A stretch of DNA of 64,000 nt, from positions 3,022,001 to 3,086,000 of the forward strand of contig NZ_QFYP01000001.1 of the NCBI RefSeq assembly GCF_003254505.1, in the 5' to 3' direction. Origin of the DNA: Phenylobacterium hankyongense (GTDB lineage Bacteria > Pseudomonadota > Alphaproteobacteria > Caulobacterales > Caulobacteraceae). Within the stretch, counting starts at the first letter, position 1. Each line of letters starts with the position of its first letter. Shown one piece after another: positions 10,444-19,975 of this stretch. The position numbers and the translations under genes are program-made. The notes below the pieces were generated by a model, which ran no database searches, was not told the origin of the DNA, and saw only the letters and a program-made list of their open reading frames with translations.

Positions 10444-10462
10444 AATTGGCCTAGGCCCAATT
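10444..10462. promoter_or_regulatory. AT-rich dyad in the 314-bp region upstream of the HAMP-array kinase
   Basis: The gene-free stretch 10310-10623 contains a distinctly AT-rich patch in otherwise very GC-rich DNA. Within it AATTGG (10444-10449) is matched by CCAATT (10457-10462) around a central CCTAGGC, and a TATAAC hexamer follows at 10464. This could be an operator over a promoter for the kinase gene or for the small minus-strand gene. I cannot see a convincing -35 partner. The rest of the stretch shows nothing recognisable. Confidence 0.3.
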
Positions 10463-10623
10463 CTATAACATTTTTTGCAGCGCAGCTGGAACTTCGGCCC
10501 GCGTTCGATCGTTCGTACCAACAGGGCGGGGGTGTGTCTTGTCGCTGATCTGATAGCCGTGGCGCTCAGGTCCGCACAGTCATTGCCCCGGCTATCGCGC
10601 CACGCTTGCTCCCCGGGGAAATC

Positions 10624-13600
10624 ATGCCTGAGTCCGTCGCCCAAGCCTCCAAGGCCGCCAAGTCCAAGATTTCCCGGCGCACCAAGGCGCAGCCATCGGA
10701 GGCCTCGGTCGAGACGGCAGAACTTCTGGCGGCGTTGCGCGCCTTCCGGCGCGGGGACTTCTCGGTACGGCTTCCGCGCGGCCTGACGGGCGTCAACGGC
10801 GAGATCGCCGAGGCCTTCAACGAAGTGGTCGAGCTCAACGACCGCATGACCAAGGAATTCGAGCGGCTGGGCGAGACCGTCGGCCGCCAGGGCAAGATCA
10901 ACCACCGCGCCAAGCTGCCGACCGCCCAGGGGTCGTGGGCGGCCAGCGTCGACGCCGTCAACACCCTGATCGCCGACATGGTCCACCCGACCGCCGAAAT
11001 GGCCCGCGTGATCGGCGCCGTGGCCAAGGGCGACCTGTCGCAGACCATGGACCTGGAGAACGAGGAGCGGCCGCTGCGCGGCGAGTTCCTGCGGATCGGC
11101 AAGGTCGTGAACACCATGGTGGGCCAGCTGGGCTCCTTCGCCTCCGAAGTGACCCGGGTGGCGCGCGAAGTGGGCACCGAAGGCAAGCTCGGCGGCCAGG
11201 CCCAGGTGAAGGGCGTCGCCGGCACCTGGAAGGACCTCACCGACAACGTGAACTTCATGGCCGCCAACCTCACCGGCCAGGTGCGGAACATCGCCGAGGT
11301 GACCACCGCCGTGGCCAACGGCGACCTCTCGCGCAAGATCACCGTGGACGTGAAGGGCGAGGTGCTGGAGCTGAAGAACACCATCAATACCATGGTGGAC
11401 CAGCTGAACGCCTTCGCCTCGGAAGTGACCCGGGTGGCCCGCGAAGTGGGCACCGAAGGCAAGCTCGGCGGCCAGGCCCAGGTGAAGGGCGTCGCCGGCA
11501 CCTGGAAGGAGCTCACCGACAACGTGAACCTGATGGCCGGCAACCTGACCGGCCAGGTGCGGAACATCGCCGAAGTGACCACCGCCGTGGCCCGCGGCGA
11601 CCTGTCCAAGAAGATCACCGTGGACGTGAAGGGTGAAATTCTCGAGCTGAAGAACACCATCAACACCATGGTGGACCAGCTGAACGCCTTCTCCTCCGAA
11701 GTGACCCGCGTGGCCCGCGAAGTGGGCACCGAAGGCAAGCTCGGCGGTCAGGCCCGAGTGGAAGGCGTGACCGGCGCCTGGAAGGACCTCACCGACAACG
11801 TGAACTTCATGGCCGCCAACCTGACCGGCCAGGTGCGGAACATCGCCGAGGTGACCACCGCCGTGGCCAACGGCGACTTGTCCAAGAAGATCACCGTGGA
11901 CGTGCGCGGGGAGATCCTGGAGCTGAAGAACACCATCAACGTCATGGTGGACCAGCTGAACGCCTTCGCCTCCGAAGTGACCCGGGTGGCGCGCGAAGTG
12001 GGTACGGAAGGCAAGCTCGGCGGCCAGGCGAACGTGAAGGGCGTCGGCGGCACCTGGAAGGACCTCACCGACAACGTGAACCTGATGGCCGCCAACCTGA
12101 CCGGCCAGGTGCGGAACATCGCCGAGGTGACCACCGCGGTGGCCATGGGCGACTTGTCGAAGAAGATCACCGTGGACGTGCGCGGGGAGATCCTGGAGCT
12201 GAAGAACACCATCAACACCATGGTGGACCAGCTGAACTCCTTCTCCTCCGAAGTGACCCGCGTGGCCCGCGAAGTGGGCACCGAGGGCAAGCTCGGCGGC
12301 CAGGCCCAGGTGAAGGGCGTCGCCGGCACCTGGAAGGAGCTCACCGACAACGTGAACCTGATGGCCGGCAACCTGACCGGCCAGGTCCGCAACATCGCCG
12401 AGGTGACCACCGCCGTGGCCAACGGCGACCTGTCCAAGAAGATCACCGTGGACGTGAAGGGTGAAATTCTCGAGCTGAAGAACACCATCAACACCATGGT
12501 GGACCAGTTGAACGCCTTCGCCTCCGAAGTGACCCGCGTGGCCCGCGAAGTGGGCACCGAAGGCAAGCTCGGCGGCCAGGCCCAGGTGAAGGGCGTCGCC
12601 GGCACCTGGAAGGACCTCACCGACAACGTGAACTTCATGGCGGCCAACCTCACCGGCCAGGTGCGGAACATCGCCGAGGTGACCACCGCGGTGGCCATGG
12701 GCGACTTGTCGAAGAAGATCACCGTGGACGTGCGCGGGGAGATTCTGGAGCTGAAGAACACCATCAACACCATGGTGGACCAGCTGAACTCCTTTGCCTC
12801 CGAAGTGACCCGGGTGGCGCGCGAAGTGGGCACCGAAGGCAAGCTCGGCGGCCAGGCCCAGGTGAAGGGCGTCGCCGGCACCTGGAAGGACCTCACCGAC
12901 AACGTGAACCTGATGGCCGCCAACCTGACGGGCCAGGTGCGGAACATCGCCGACGTGACCACCGCCGTGGCCAAGGGCGACCTCTCCAAGAAGATCACCG
13001 TGGACGTGCGCGGGGAAATCCTGGAGCTGAAGAACACCATCAACACCATGGTGGACCAGCTGAACTCGTTCGCCTCCGAAGTGACCCGGGTGGCGCGCGA
13101 AGTGGGTACTGAAGGCAAGCTCGGCGGCCAGGCGCAGGTGCCCGGCGTCGCCGGCACCTGGAAGGACCTCACCGACAACGTGAACATGATGGCCGCCAAC
13201 CTGACGGGTCAGGTGCGGAACATCGCCGACGTCGTCACCGCGGTGGCCATGGGCGACCTGAAGCGCAAGCTGACCCTGGACGCCAAGGGCGAAATCGCCG
13301 CGCTCGCCGACACCATCAACGGGATGATCGAGACGCTCGCCACCTTCGCCGACCAGGTGACCAACGTGGCCCGCGAAGTGGGCTCCGAAGGCAAGCTCGG
13401 CGGCCAGGCCCGGGTGCCCGGCGCCGCCGGCCTGTGGCGCGACCTGACCGACAACGTGAACGAACTGGCCGCCAACCTGACCACCCAGGTCCGCGCCATC
13501 GCCGAGGTGTCCACCGCCGTGACCAAGGGCGACCTGACGCGGTCGATCACCGTGGAAGCGTCGGGCGAGGTGGAGGAGCTGAAGAACAACATCAACGAGA

Positions 13601-16494
13601 TGATCCGCAACCTGAAGGATCAGACGTTGAAGAACACCGAGCAGGACTGGCTGAAGACCAACCTGGCGCGGTTCACCCGCATGCTGCAGGGCGAGCGCGA
13701 CCTCTCGACCGTGTCGAACCTGGTGCTGTCCGAGCTGGCGCCGCTGATCAACGCCCAGCACGCGGTGTTCTACGTCACCGACCGGGACGACGACGGCCAG
13801 ACGGTGCTCAACCTGGCGGCCTCCTACGCCTTCAACAACCGCAAGCACCTGGCCAGCCAGTTCAAGGTCCGCGAAGGCCTGATCGGACAGTGCGCCTATG
13901 AGAAGTCGCGCATCCTGCTGACCAACGTGCCGAAGGACTACGTGCAGATCTCCTCCGGCCTCGGCGAGGCGCCGCCGGCCAACATCATCGTCCTGCCGGC
14001 GCTGTTCGAAGGCGAGGTGAAGGCGGTGATCGAACTGGCCACCTTCGGCGAGTTCAACGAGACCCAGCAGCAGTTCCTTGATCAGCTGATGGAATCCATC
14101 GGCATCGTGCTCAACACCATCGCCGCCAACATGCGGACCGAGGGCCTGTTGAAGCAGTCCCAGCTGCTGACCTCCGAGCTGCAGGCGCAGCAGGAAGAGC
14201 TGAAGAAGACCAACGACCGCCTCGAACAGCAGGCCGCGTCGCTGCGTCAATCCGAAGAGCTGCTCCGCACCAAGCAGGAGGAACTGCAGCAGACCAACGC
14301 CGAGCTGCAGGAGAAGGCGCACCTGCTGTCGGTGCAGAACCAGCAGGTGGAAGCCAAGAACCGCGAGGTCGAACAGGCCAAGATCGCCCTCGAGGAGAAG
14401 GCGGAACAGCTGGCGCTGACCTCCAAGTACAAGTCCGAATTCCTGGCCAACATGAGCCACGAGCTGCGGACGCCGCTGAACTCGCTGCTGATCCTGTCGA
14501 AGCTGCTGGCCGACAACACGCCCGGGAACCTCAGCGAAAAGCAGGTGGAGTTCGCCTCCAACATCCACGACGCCGGCACCGACCTGCTGGGCCTGATCAA
14601 CGACATCCTCGACCTGTCGAAGATCGAATCCGGCACGGTCACCCTGGACATCAGCGAGATGTCGTTCGCCAGCCTGCGCGACCAGGTCGACCGGACCTTC
14701 TCGCAGATCGCCGTCGACAAGAAGCTGGACTTCGTCGTCGAGCTCGACCCGGCCCTGTCGCGCTCGATGTACACCGACGACAAGCGCCTGCAGCAGATCA
14801 TCAAGAACCTGCTGTCGAACGCCTTCAAGTTCACGGAACGGGGACATGTGAAGCTCAAGGTCGAGCGGGCGCACTCCGGCTGGAGCCTGGCCAACGACCA
14901 CCTCAACACCGCGGGCCAGGTGCTGGCCTTCTCGGTCGAGGACTCCGGCATCGGCATCCCCGAGGAGAAGCAGCGGATCATCTTCGAGGCCTTCCAGCAG
15001 GCCGACGGCACCACCAGCCGCAAGTACGGCGGCACGGGTCTGGGCCTGTCGATCAGCCGCGAAATCACCCGCCTGCTCGGCGGCGAGCTGCGCGTGACCT
15101 CGGTCCCGGGCAAGGGCTCCACCTTCACCCTCTACCTGCCGCTGAACTTCAGCCCGGCCCAGGCGCCCTCCAGCAGTCGCGCCACCTCCATGCCGCCGCT
15201 GCCGCGCCCGATGCTGATGCCCTCGGCCTTCTCGGAGGATCCCGTGGAAGCCGTGGCCGACGACCGCGACACCATCGGCTCGGGCGACAGCGTGGTGCTG
15301 ATCGTGGAGGACGACCCGCGGTTCGCCTCCATCCTGCTCAGCCTGGTGCATGAATCCGGCTTCAAGGGCGTGGTGACGGGCGAGGGGGCGGCTGCGCCGT
15401 CGCTGGCCCGCCGCTTCGGTCCAGACGCCATCATGCTCGACATCGGCCTGCCGGACATGGACGGCCTGGCCCTGCTCGACCTCCTGAAGCGCACGCCGGA
15501 GACGCGGCACATCCCGGTGCACGTGATCTCGGCCGACGATCAGAAGGGCCTCGGCCTGTCGATCGGCGCCTTCGGCTTCACCCACAAGCCGGTGGAGCGC
15601 GAGGTGGTGGTCTCCACCCTGCAAGGCGTGAAGACCTTCGTCGACAAGGTCGAGCGGCGCATCGTGCTGGTCGGCGCCGAGGGCGAGGCGGCCGACGTGC
15701 TGCGGCAGTGCTTCACCCAGGTCGAGCTTGTCGCCGACCTGGCCTCGGTGCTCGACCGCCCGGCGGCCGATCGCCCGGACGGCCTCATGATCGACGCCTC
15801 GGCTGTGCCGGCGCCCGCACTGATCGACCAACTGAAGCAGACCGACGGGCGGGTGGCGCCGGCGGTGGTCTATGTCCCCGAGGACATCGACGCCGAGGAC
15901 GACCGCCGGCTGCGGCTGGCGGTGTTCGGCGGCCTGGTCAGGCTGGCCCGCACCCCCGACCAGCTGGTGGAGCAGGCGAGCCTCCTGCTGCACGAGCCGA
16001 TGGAGCGGATGTCCGCCTCCACCAAGGCCAAGCTCAACCAGAACAAGCACGACGATTCCGTGCTGTCGGGCCGTAAAGTCGTCGTCATTGACGACGATAT
16101 CCGCAACATCTTCTCGCTGGCCTCGGCCCTCGAGGAATACGGTATCGAGCTCTCCTACGCCGAGAGCGGCCGCGCCGGGCTCGAGGTGCTCGACGCCAAG
16201 CCGGAGGTGGATGTGGTGCTGGTGGACATCATGATGCCGGACATGGACGGCTACGAAACCATCCGGGAAATCCGCTCGCGGCCGGGCCTGAGCGATCTGC
16301 CGATCGTCGCGGTCACCGCCAAGGCGATGAAGGGCGACCGGCAGAAGTGCATCCAGGCGGGCGCCTCCGACTACGTCTCCAAGCCGGTCGACATCGACCA
16401 CCTGGTCTCGGTGCTCAGGGTGTCCATCCAGCGCGCCGACGCCATGAAACTGGCCAGCGACACGGTCGTATCCCTGCTGCCGCAAGCGAGCTGA
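10624..16494 (+). CDS. giant hybrid histidine kinase with nine-unit HAMP array (Nik1/Os-1-like)
   Basis: A 1956-residue soluble hybrid sensor kinase with no membrane segment. Order: two diverged HAMP-like segments (about 45-165), nine 92-residue HAMP units (170-997), GAF domain (about 1026-1172), coiled coil (about 1175-1270), HisKA with phospho-acceptor His1279 in NMSHELRTP, HATPase with GTGLGLS near 1470, a receiver with Asp1606, a degenerate receiver-like region (about 1680-1800) and a final receiver with Asp1868 in [11 protein letters not shown]. The HAMP units match by eye the [19 protein letters not shown] repeats that define fungal group III kinases, which sense osmotic stress and fungicides. 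Start ATG 10624 follows a GGGGAA site; a TTG 18 bp earlier is less likely. The gene is followed directly by a second hybrid kinase. Confidence 0.93.
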   Translation: MPESVAQASKAAKSKISRRTKAQPSEASVETAELLAALRAFRRGDFSVRLPRGLTGVNGEIAEAFNEVVELNDRMTKEFERLGETVGRQGKINHRAKLPTAQGSWAASVDAVNTLIADMVHPTAEMARVIGAVAKGDLSQTMDLENEERPLRGEFLRIGKVVNTMVGQLGSFASEVTRVAREVGTEGKLGGQAQVKGVAGTWKDLTDNVNFMAANLTGQVRNIAEVTTAVANGDLSRKITVDVKGEVLELKNTINTMVDQLNAFASEVTRVAREVGTEGKLGGQAQVKGVAGTWKELTDNVNLMAGNLTGQVRNIAEVTTAVARGDLSKKITVDVKGEILELKNTINTMVDQLNAFSSEVTRVAREVGTEGKLGGQARVEGVTGAWKDLTDNVNFMAANLTGQVRNIAEVTTAVANGDLSKKITVDVRGEILELKNTINVMVDQLNAFASEVTRVAREVGTEGKLGGQANVKGVGGTWKDLTDNVNLMAANLTGQVRNIAEVTTAVAMGDLSKKITVDVRGEILELKNTINTMVDQLNSFSSEVTRVAREVGTEGKLGGQAQVKGVAGTWKELTDNVNLMAGNLTGQVRNIAEVTTAVANGDLSKKITVDVKGEILELKNTINTMVDQLNAFASEVTRVAREVGTEGKLGGQAQVKGVAGTWKDLTDNVNFMAANLTGQVRNIAEVTTAVAMGDLSKKITVDVRGEILELKNTINTMVDQLNSFASEVTRVAREVGTEGKLGGQAQVKGVAGTWKDLTDNVNLMAANLTGQVRNIADVTTAVAKGDLSKKITVDVRGEILELKNTINTMVDQLNSFASEVTRVAREVGTEGKLGGQAQVPGVAGTWKDLTDNVNMMAANLTGQVRNIADVVTAVAMGDLKRKLTLDAKGEIAALADTINGMIETLATFADQVTNVAREVGSEGKLGGQARVPGAAGLWRDLTDNVNELAANLTTQVRAIAEVSTAVTKGDLTRSITVEASGEVEELKNNINEMIRNLKDQTLKNTEQDWLKTNLARFTRMLQGERDLSTVSNLVLSELAPLINAQHAVFYVTDRDDDGQTVLNLAASYAFNNRKHLASQFKVREGLIGQCAYEKSRILLTNVPKDYVQISSGLGEAPPANIIVLPALFEGEVKAVIELATFGEFNETQQQFLDQLMESIGIVLNTIAANMRTEGLLKQSQLLTSELQAQQEELKKTNDRLEQQAASLRQSEELLRTKQEELQQTNAELQEKAHLLSVQNQQVEAKNREVEQAKIALEEKAEQLALTSKYKSEFLANMSHELRTPLNSLLILSKLLADNTPGNLSEKQVEFASNIHDAGTDLLGLINDILDLSKIESGTVTLDISEMSFASLRDQVDRTFSQIAVDKKLDFVVELDPALSRSMYTDDKRLQQIIKNLLSNAFKFTERGHVKLKVERAHSGWSLANDHLNTAGQVLAFSVEDSGIGIPEEKQRIIFEAFQQADGTTSRKYGGTGLGLSISREITRLLGGELRVTSVPGKGSTFTLYLPLNFSPAQAPSSSRATSMPPLPRPMLMPSAFSEDPVEAVADDRDTIGSGDSVVLIVEDDPRFASILLSLVHESGFKGVVTGEGAAAPSLARRFGPDAIMLDIGLPDMDGLALLDLLKRTPETRHIPVHVISADDQKGLGLSIGAFGFTHKPVEREVVVSTLQGVKTFVDKVERRIVLVGAEGEAADVLRQCFTQVELVADLASVLDRPAADRPDGLMIDASAVPAPALIDQLKQTDGRVAPAVVYVPEDIDAEDDRRLRLAVFGGLVRLARTPDQLVEQASLLLHEPMERMSASTKAKLNQNKHDDSVLSGRKVVVIDDDIRNIFSLASALEEYGIELSYAESGRAGLEVLDAKPEVDVVLVDIMMPDMDGYETIREIRSRPGLSDLPIVAVTAKAMKGDRQKCIQAGASDYVSKPVDIDHLVSVLRVSIQRADAMKLASDTVVSLLPQAS
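11131..13614 (+). repeat. nine tandem 276-bp repeats encoding HAMP units
   Basis: Units begin at 11131, 11407, 11683, 11959, 12235, 12511, 12787, 13063 and 13339, each exactly 276 bp (92 codons) with no indel. The first seven are nearly identical, the eighth changes in its second half ([14 protein letters not shown]) and the ninth is clearly diverged. A shared run of unusual synonymous codons (GGGTGAAATTCTCGAG) occurs only at 11631 and at 12459, exactly 828 bp apart. This suggests that units 2-4 and 5-7 arose as a three-unit block duplication. Confidence 0.97.
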
Positions 16495-16495
16495 C

Positions 16496-18577
16496 GTGAC
16501 CCGAGCCTCCCCCGTGAGCGGGCGCCAGCGACCCTGGCGCGCGGACCCTCAGGCGCCTCCAGACCTGGAGACGCCGCTTACCGCGCGCATCCTGATCGTC
16601 GACGACGACGAGCGGAACGCCTTCGCCGCCGTCCAGGCGCTGGAGGAACTGGGCCACGAGCTGGTGGTGGCGCGCTCGGGCGAGGAAGCCCTGCGGCGGC
16701 TGCTGACCGAGGAGTTCGCCCTCATCCTCCTCGACCTGCACATGCCGGGGATGGACGGCTACGAGACCGCCGAACTGGTCCGCTCGCGCAAGCGCACGCG
16801 GGACACGCCGATCGTCTTCCTGACGGCGATCTTCCGCGACGAGGCCCATGTCTTCCAGGCCTATTCGGCAGGCGCCGTGGACGTGGTCTTCAAGCCGGTG
16901 GACCCGTTCATCCTGAAGTCCAAGGTGACGGTCCTGGTCGACCTCTACCTGAAGACCGAAGAGATCAAGCGGCAGTCGGCTTACCAGCAGTGGCTGCTCG
17001 ACGAGCATGCGCGGGTGAAGGCCGAGAAGGCGCAGACCGAACGCGCCCTGCGGCGCACCGAAGCGCGGCAGGAAGCCATCCTGCAGTCCCTGCCCATCGT
17101 CTTCACCTCGCGCGGAATCGATCCGCCCTATGCGCCGCAGTTCGTCTCGGAATCGGTGCTGTCGATCACCGGCTTCCCGGCCAGCCGGTTCGTGGACGAG
17201 GCGGAGTTCGGCTCCAGCCGCATTCACCCTGAGGACGTCGACCGCGTCGTGCAGGCCATGACGGGCGCGGTCAAGACCGGGCGCTATTCCTGCGAGTACC
17301 GCTGGCTGTGCGCCGATGGCCAGTACCGCGTCCTCCAGGACCAGGGCGTGATCGCGCCCAGCCTGGACGGAGAGCCGCGGGAGATCTTCGGCGTCCTGCT
17401 CGACGCCACCGACCGGCACTCGCTGGAAGAACAACTCACTCAGGCCCGCAAGATGGAGGCGGTCGGCCAGCTGACCGGCGGCGTCGCCCACGACTTCAAC
17501 AACCTGCTGACGGTGGTGCTCGGCAACGTCGACATCATGGCCCGCAAGGCCGAGGACGAGGCGCGCCGGATCCGCCGCATCGAAGCCATCCGCCAGGCCG
17601 CCGAGCGCGGTCGCGACCTGACCCGCCAGCTGCTCGCCTTCTCGCGCCGCCAGCATCTGAGCCCGGTGACCCTCAACGTCGGCACGTTGATCCGCGACTT
17701 CGCGCCGCTGATCCGGCAGGCGGTCGGCGAGGCGGTCACGCTCGACCTGGCCTTGTCCGAAGAGACGCTCTGCGCCCACGTCGATCCGACCCAGCTGGAG
17801 ACGGCGCTCCTGAACCTGGCGGTGAACGCCCGCGACGCCATGCCCGAAGGCGGGGTGCTGTCGATCGAGACGCACCGCGAAAGCGATCCCGAGAGCGTGA
17901 TGATCACCGTGCGCGACACCGGCGTCGGGATGTCGTCGGACGTGCGCGAGCGGGTCTTCGAACCCTTCTTCACCACCAAGGAGGTCGGCAAGGGTTCCGG
18001 CCTGGGCCTAAGCCAGGTCTACGGGTTCGTCCGCCAGTCCGAAGGCGAGGTCCGCCTGGACAGCGCCGTGGGGCAGGGGACGGCCTTCCACCTGCGGCTT
18101 CCGATCTCCGAGGCTCCGCTGCAGGAGGTCCGCGCGGAAGCCCCCCAGGCGGAGATCGTGGGCGGGACGGAGCGCATCCTGCTGGTCGAGGACGAGCCCA
18201 CCGTGCTGGCGCTCACCCTCGATATGCTCACCGGCCTGGGCTACCAGGTGGCCACCGCCACCAACGCCGCCGAGGCGCTGGAGGTGCTGCATTCCGGCGC
18301 CGAGGTCGACCTGCTGTTCACCGACGTGGTGATGCCCGGCGGCGTGAGCGGCGTCAGCCTGGCGCGGACGGCGCGCGAGCTGCGGCCGGACCTGCGGGTG
18401 CTGCTCACCTCCGGCTACGTGGGCGAGGGCGCGGTGATCGAGAACGCCGAGTTCCCGCTGCTCGACAAGCCCTATGAGTCGACCCTGCTCGCCGCGAAGC
18501 TGCGCAAGCTGCTCGACCCGCGTCCGCCCCGGCGCAGGCGCGGCCGGGCGTCCGAGGGCTCGGTGGCGGCCGAGTAG
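16496..18577 (+). CDS. hybrid histidine kinase (REC-PAS-HisKA-HATPase-REC)
   Basis: A 693-residue cytosolic hybrid kinase. An N-terminal receiver (about 30-150) has Asp80 in LLDLHMPGMDG; a short coiled coil leads to a PAS domain (about 195-310); then HisKA with His332 in GGVAHDFNN, an HATPase ending with GSGLGLSQ, and a C-terminal receiver (about 562-680) with Asp610 in FTDVVMPGG. The start GTG 16496 lies one base after the stop of the giant kinase, so the two are surely cotranscribed. A receiver at the front is well placed to accept phosphate from the upstream kinase, which makes the pair a likely phosphorelay (inference). Confidence 0.92.
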   Translation: MTRASPVSGRQRPWRADPQAPPDLETPLTARILIVDDDERNAFAAVQALEELGHELVVARSGEEALRRLLTEEFALILLDLHMPGMDGYETAELVRSRKRTRDTPIVFLTAIFRDEAHVFQAYSAGAVDVVFKPVDPFILKSKVTVLVDLYLKTEEIKRQSAYQQWLLDEHARVKAEKAQTERALRRTEARQEAILQSLPIVFTSRGIDPPYAPQFVSESVLSITGFPASRFVDEAEFGSSRIHPEDVDRVVQAMTGAVKTGRYSCEYRWLCADGQYRVLQDQGVIAPSLDGEPREIFGVLLDATDRHSLEEQLTQARKMEAVGQLTGGVAHDFNNLLTVVLGNVDIMARKAEDEARRIRRIEAIRQAAERGRDLTRQLLAFSRRQHLSPVTLNVGTLIRDFAPLIRQAVGEAVTLDLALSEETLCAHVDPTQLETALLNLAVNARDAMPEGGVLSIETHRESDPESVMITVRDTGVGMSSDVRERVFEPFFTTKEVGKGSGLGLSQVYGFVRQSEGEVRLDSAVGQGTAFHLRLPISEAPLQEVRAEAPQAEIVGGTERILLVEDEPTVLALTLDMLTGLGYQVATATNAAEALEVLHSGAEVDLLFTDVVMPGGVSGVSLARTARELRPDLRVLLTSGYVGEGAVIENAEFPLLDKPYESTLLAAKLRKLLDPRPPRRRRGRASEGSVAAE

Positions 18578-18580
18578 CCC

Positions 18581-18856
18581 CTAGGCTTCGGAGTTCCGGG
18601 CGAGGCGGCGGAGCGCGGCCGCCAGCCGGCGGGCGTGCATGCGCCCGATCTTCGCATCGCGGTCGCCGCTGGACAGGGCCTGGGCCATGGCCTCCAGCTG
18701 CTCGGCGCGGCCCTCCGGCGCAAACGCCTGCGCCAGCAGGTTGGCCTCGGCCATCAGATCGGCGCGCATCTGGGTTGGACAGGCGTCGAGAAGCGCCTCG
18801 TCGAAATCGACAACCGTATTGTTGGCCAGTTCGTCCGCTTGGGGCGCGTGGTTCAT
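18581..18856 (-). CDS. small hypothetical protein
   Basis: A 91-residue, Ala- and Leu-rich, mostly helical protein of no family I recognise. It has an acidic middle (DFDEALLDACPTQMRADLMAEA) and a basic C-terminus (MHARRLAAALRRLARN). ATG 18856 is preferred because AGAGG lies five bases upstream; in-frame ATGs at 18886 and 18931 would overlap the aldose epimerase. It follows that gene by 22 bp on the same strand, and its end is 3 bp from the convergent kinase gene. Confidence 0.6.
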   Translation of the reverse strand: MNHAPQADELANNTVVDFDEALLDACPTQMRADLMAEANLLAQAFAPEGRAEQLEAMAQALSSGDRDAKIGRMHARRLAAALRRLARNSEA

Positions 18857-18878
18857 AGGAGCCTCTGGTTGGCTCCCC

Positions 18879-19967
18879 TCAACCATCAGGTGAGATTCGG
18901 GTTCCGACGGCGAAGGCGTCCACCCGGACATCGTAGCTTACCGAGCCGCCGGGCGGCGTCAGCGCCATGCCGGTGTCCGTCCCCGGTGGCCATACCGCGC
19001 CGTAGGGATCGGCGAGGTTGAACTGCGGCTCCACCACCACGAAGTCCTTGTCGGGCGGGGCGTAGACCTGGACGGCGCGGACGTCCGGCGACGGCGAGGC
19101 GATCCGCAGGCCGAGCCCGCCGGCCGGGTCCAGCACCTCCACCACCGTGCGGCCGTCCTCGCGGCGCAGCCCTGTGAAGCAGTCGTCCAGGTAGAGGTCG
19201 CCGAGCGGCGCGCCGGACGGCCCCCCGAAGTCATATGCGCTTCCCGCCACCTCCAGCAGCCGCCCGGTCGGCAGCACCTCGTCGTAGTCGTTCACCTCCA
19301 CGCGCCGGTCCGCGGCGAGACGCAGGCGCGCCTGCCGGCGATCGCCGCCCGCGAGGCTGAAGTAGGGGTGCCAGCCGAGCCCGATGGGCAGGGGCGCGTC
19401 ACCGACGTTGCGGGCGGTGACGGAGAGCTCCAGCCCGCCGCCGGCCAGCCGCCATTGGAAGGCGAGTTCGGTCCTCGACGGCCAGCGGCCGCCGAAATCG
19501 CCGGCCTCCAGCCGGCCTCGCAGGGTGTCGGGCGCCGGCTGCTCGTAGGGAACCGCCGTGTCGAGGATCAGCCCGTGCATGGCGTACTGCTCGGCGCCCG
19601 GCGCCTTGCCGCCCCAGTTGCGGGGCAGGCGGACCGTCTCGCCGGCCACCTCGGCTTCGATCTCCCGGGCGGATGGCGCGGCGCGGCCCCGGATCCGGTT
19701 GGCGTAGGGGGCCAGGATGGCGCCGCCGAAGGCGAAAGACCGGTTGCCTGCGAAGTCTTCGGGCCCGCCGGCGAGCTGATCGGCGGCGTCCGGGGGCGTG
19801 AACAGCGCGTCCAGCGTCCGCCCCGACGGCAGGCGAAGCCGGGCCTGCAGCAGCATCATGCCGCGCCCGGGCAGGACGACGGCTTCGGTGAAGGCCGGGC
19901 GGTCGAGGGGCGGGTCCTGCGCCCGCAGGGTCACCGCCGGCGCGCCGCCGATCTGCGCCGCGTCCAT
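18879..19967 (-). CDS. aldose 1-epimerase (galactose mutarotase family)
   Basis: A 362-residue member of the galactose mutarotase fold, interconverting alpha and beta anomers of aldoses. Family landmarks are APYANRIRG, the YAMHGL region, the catalytic-histidine segment GLGWHPYF and the late VVEPQFNLADPYGA segment that carries the base glutamate. No signal peptide is seen. It lies 8 bp after the GH1-like gene on the same strand, which fits processing of a sugar released by that hydrolase before oxidation by the divergent galactose pathway. The exact sugar is not determined. Confidence 0.9.
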   Translation of the reverse strand: MDAAQIGGAPAVTLRAQDPPLDRPAFTEAVVLPGRGMMLLQARLRLPSGRTLDALFTPPDAADQLAGGPEDFAGNRSFAFGGAILAPYANRIRGRAAPSAREIEAEVAGETVRLPRNWGGKAPGAEQYAMHGLILDTAVPYEQPAPDTLRGRLEAGDFGGRWPSRTELAFQWRLAGGGLELSVTARNVGDAPLPIGLGWHPYFSLAGGDRRQARLRLAADRRVEVNDYDEVLPTGRLLEVAGSAYDFGGPSGAPLGDLYLDDCFTGLRREDGRTVVEVLDPAGGLGLRIASPSPDVRAVQVYAPPDKDFVVVEPQFNLADPYGAVWPPGTDTGMALTPPGGSVSYDVRVDAFAVGTRISPDG

Positions 19968-19975
19968 GGCCCGGC

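Noticed and set aside
11131..13614. Regular long repeats considered as a CRISPR-like or satellite array.
   Set aside because: The repeats are 276 bp without spacers and keep one reading frame encoding HAMP units, so they are coding repeats.
10441..16485. A 2014-codon open frame antisense to the HAMP-array kinase, rich in His, Val and Leu repeats.
   Set aside because: It mirrors the 276-bp repeats on the other strand; absence of stops is expected from the GC-rich third positions of the true gene. No ribosome site or domain supports it.
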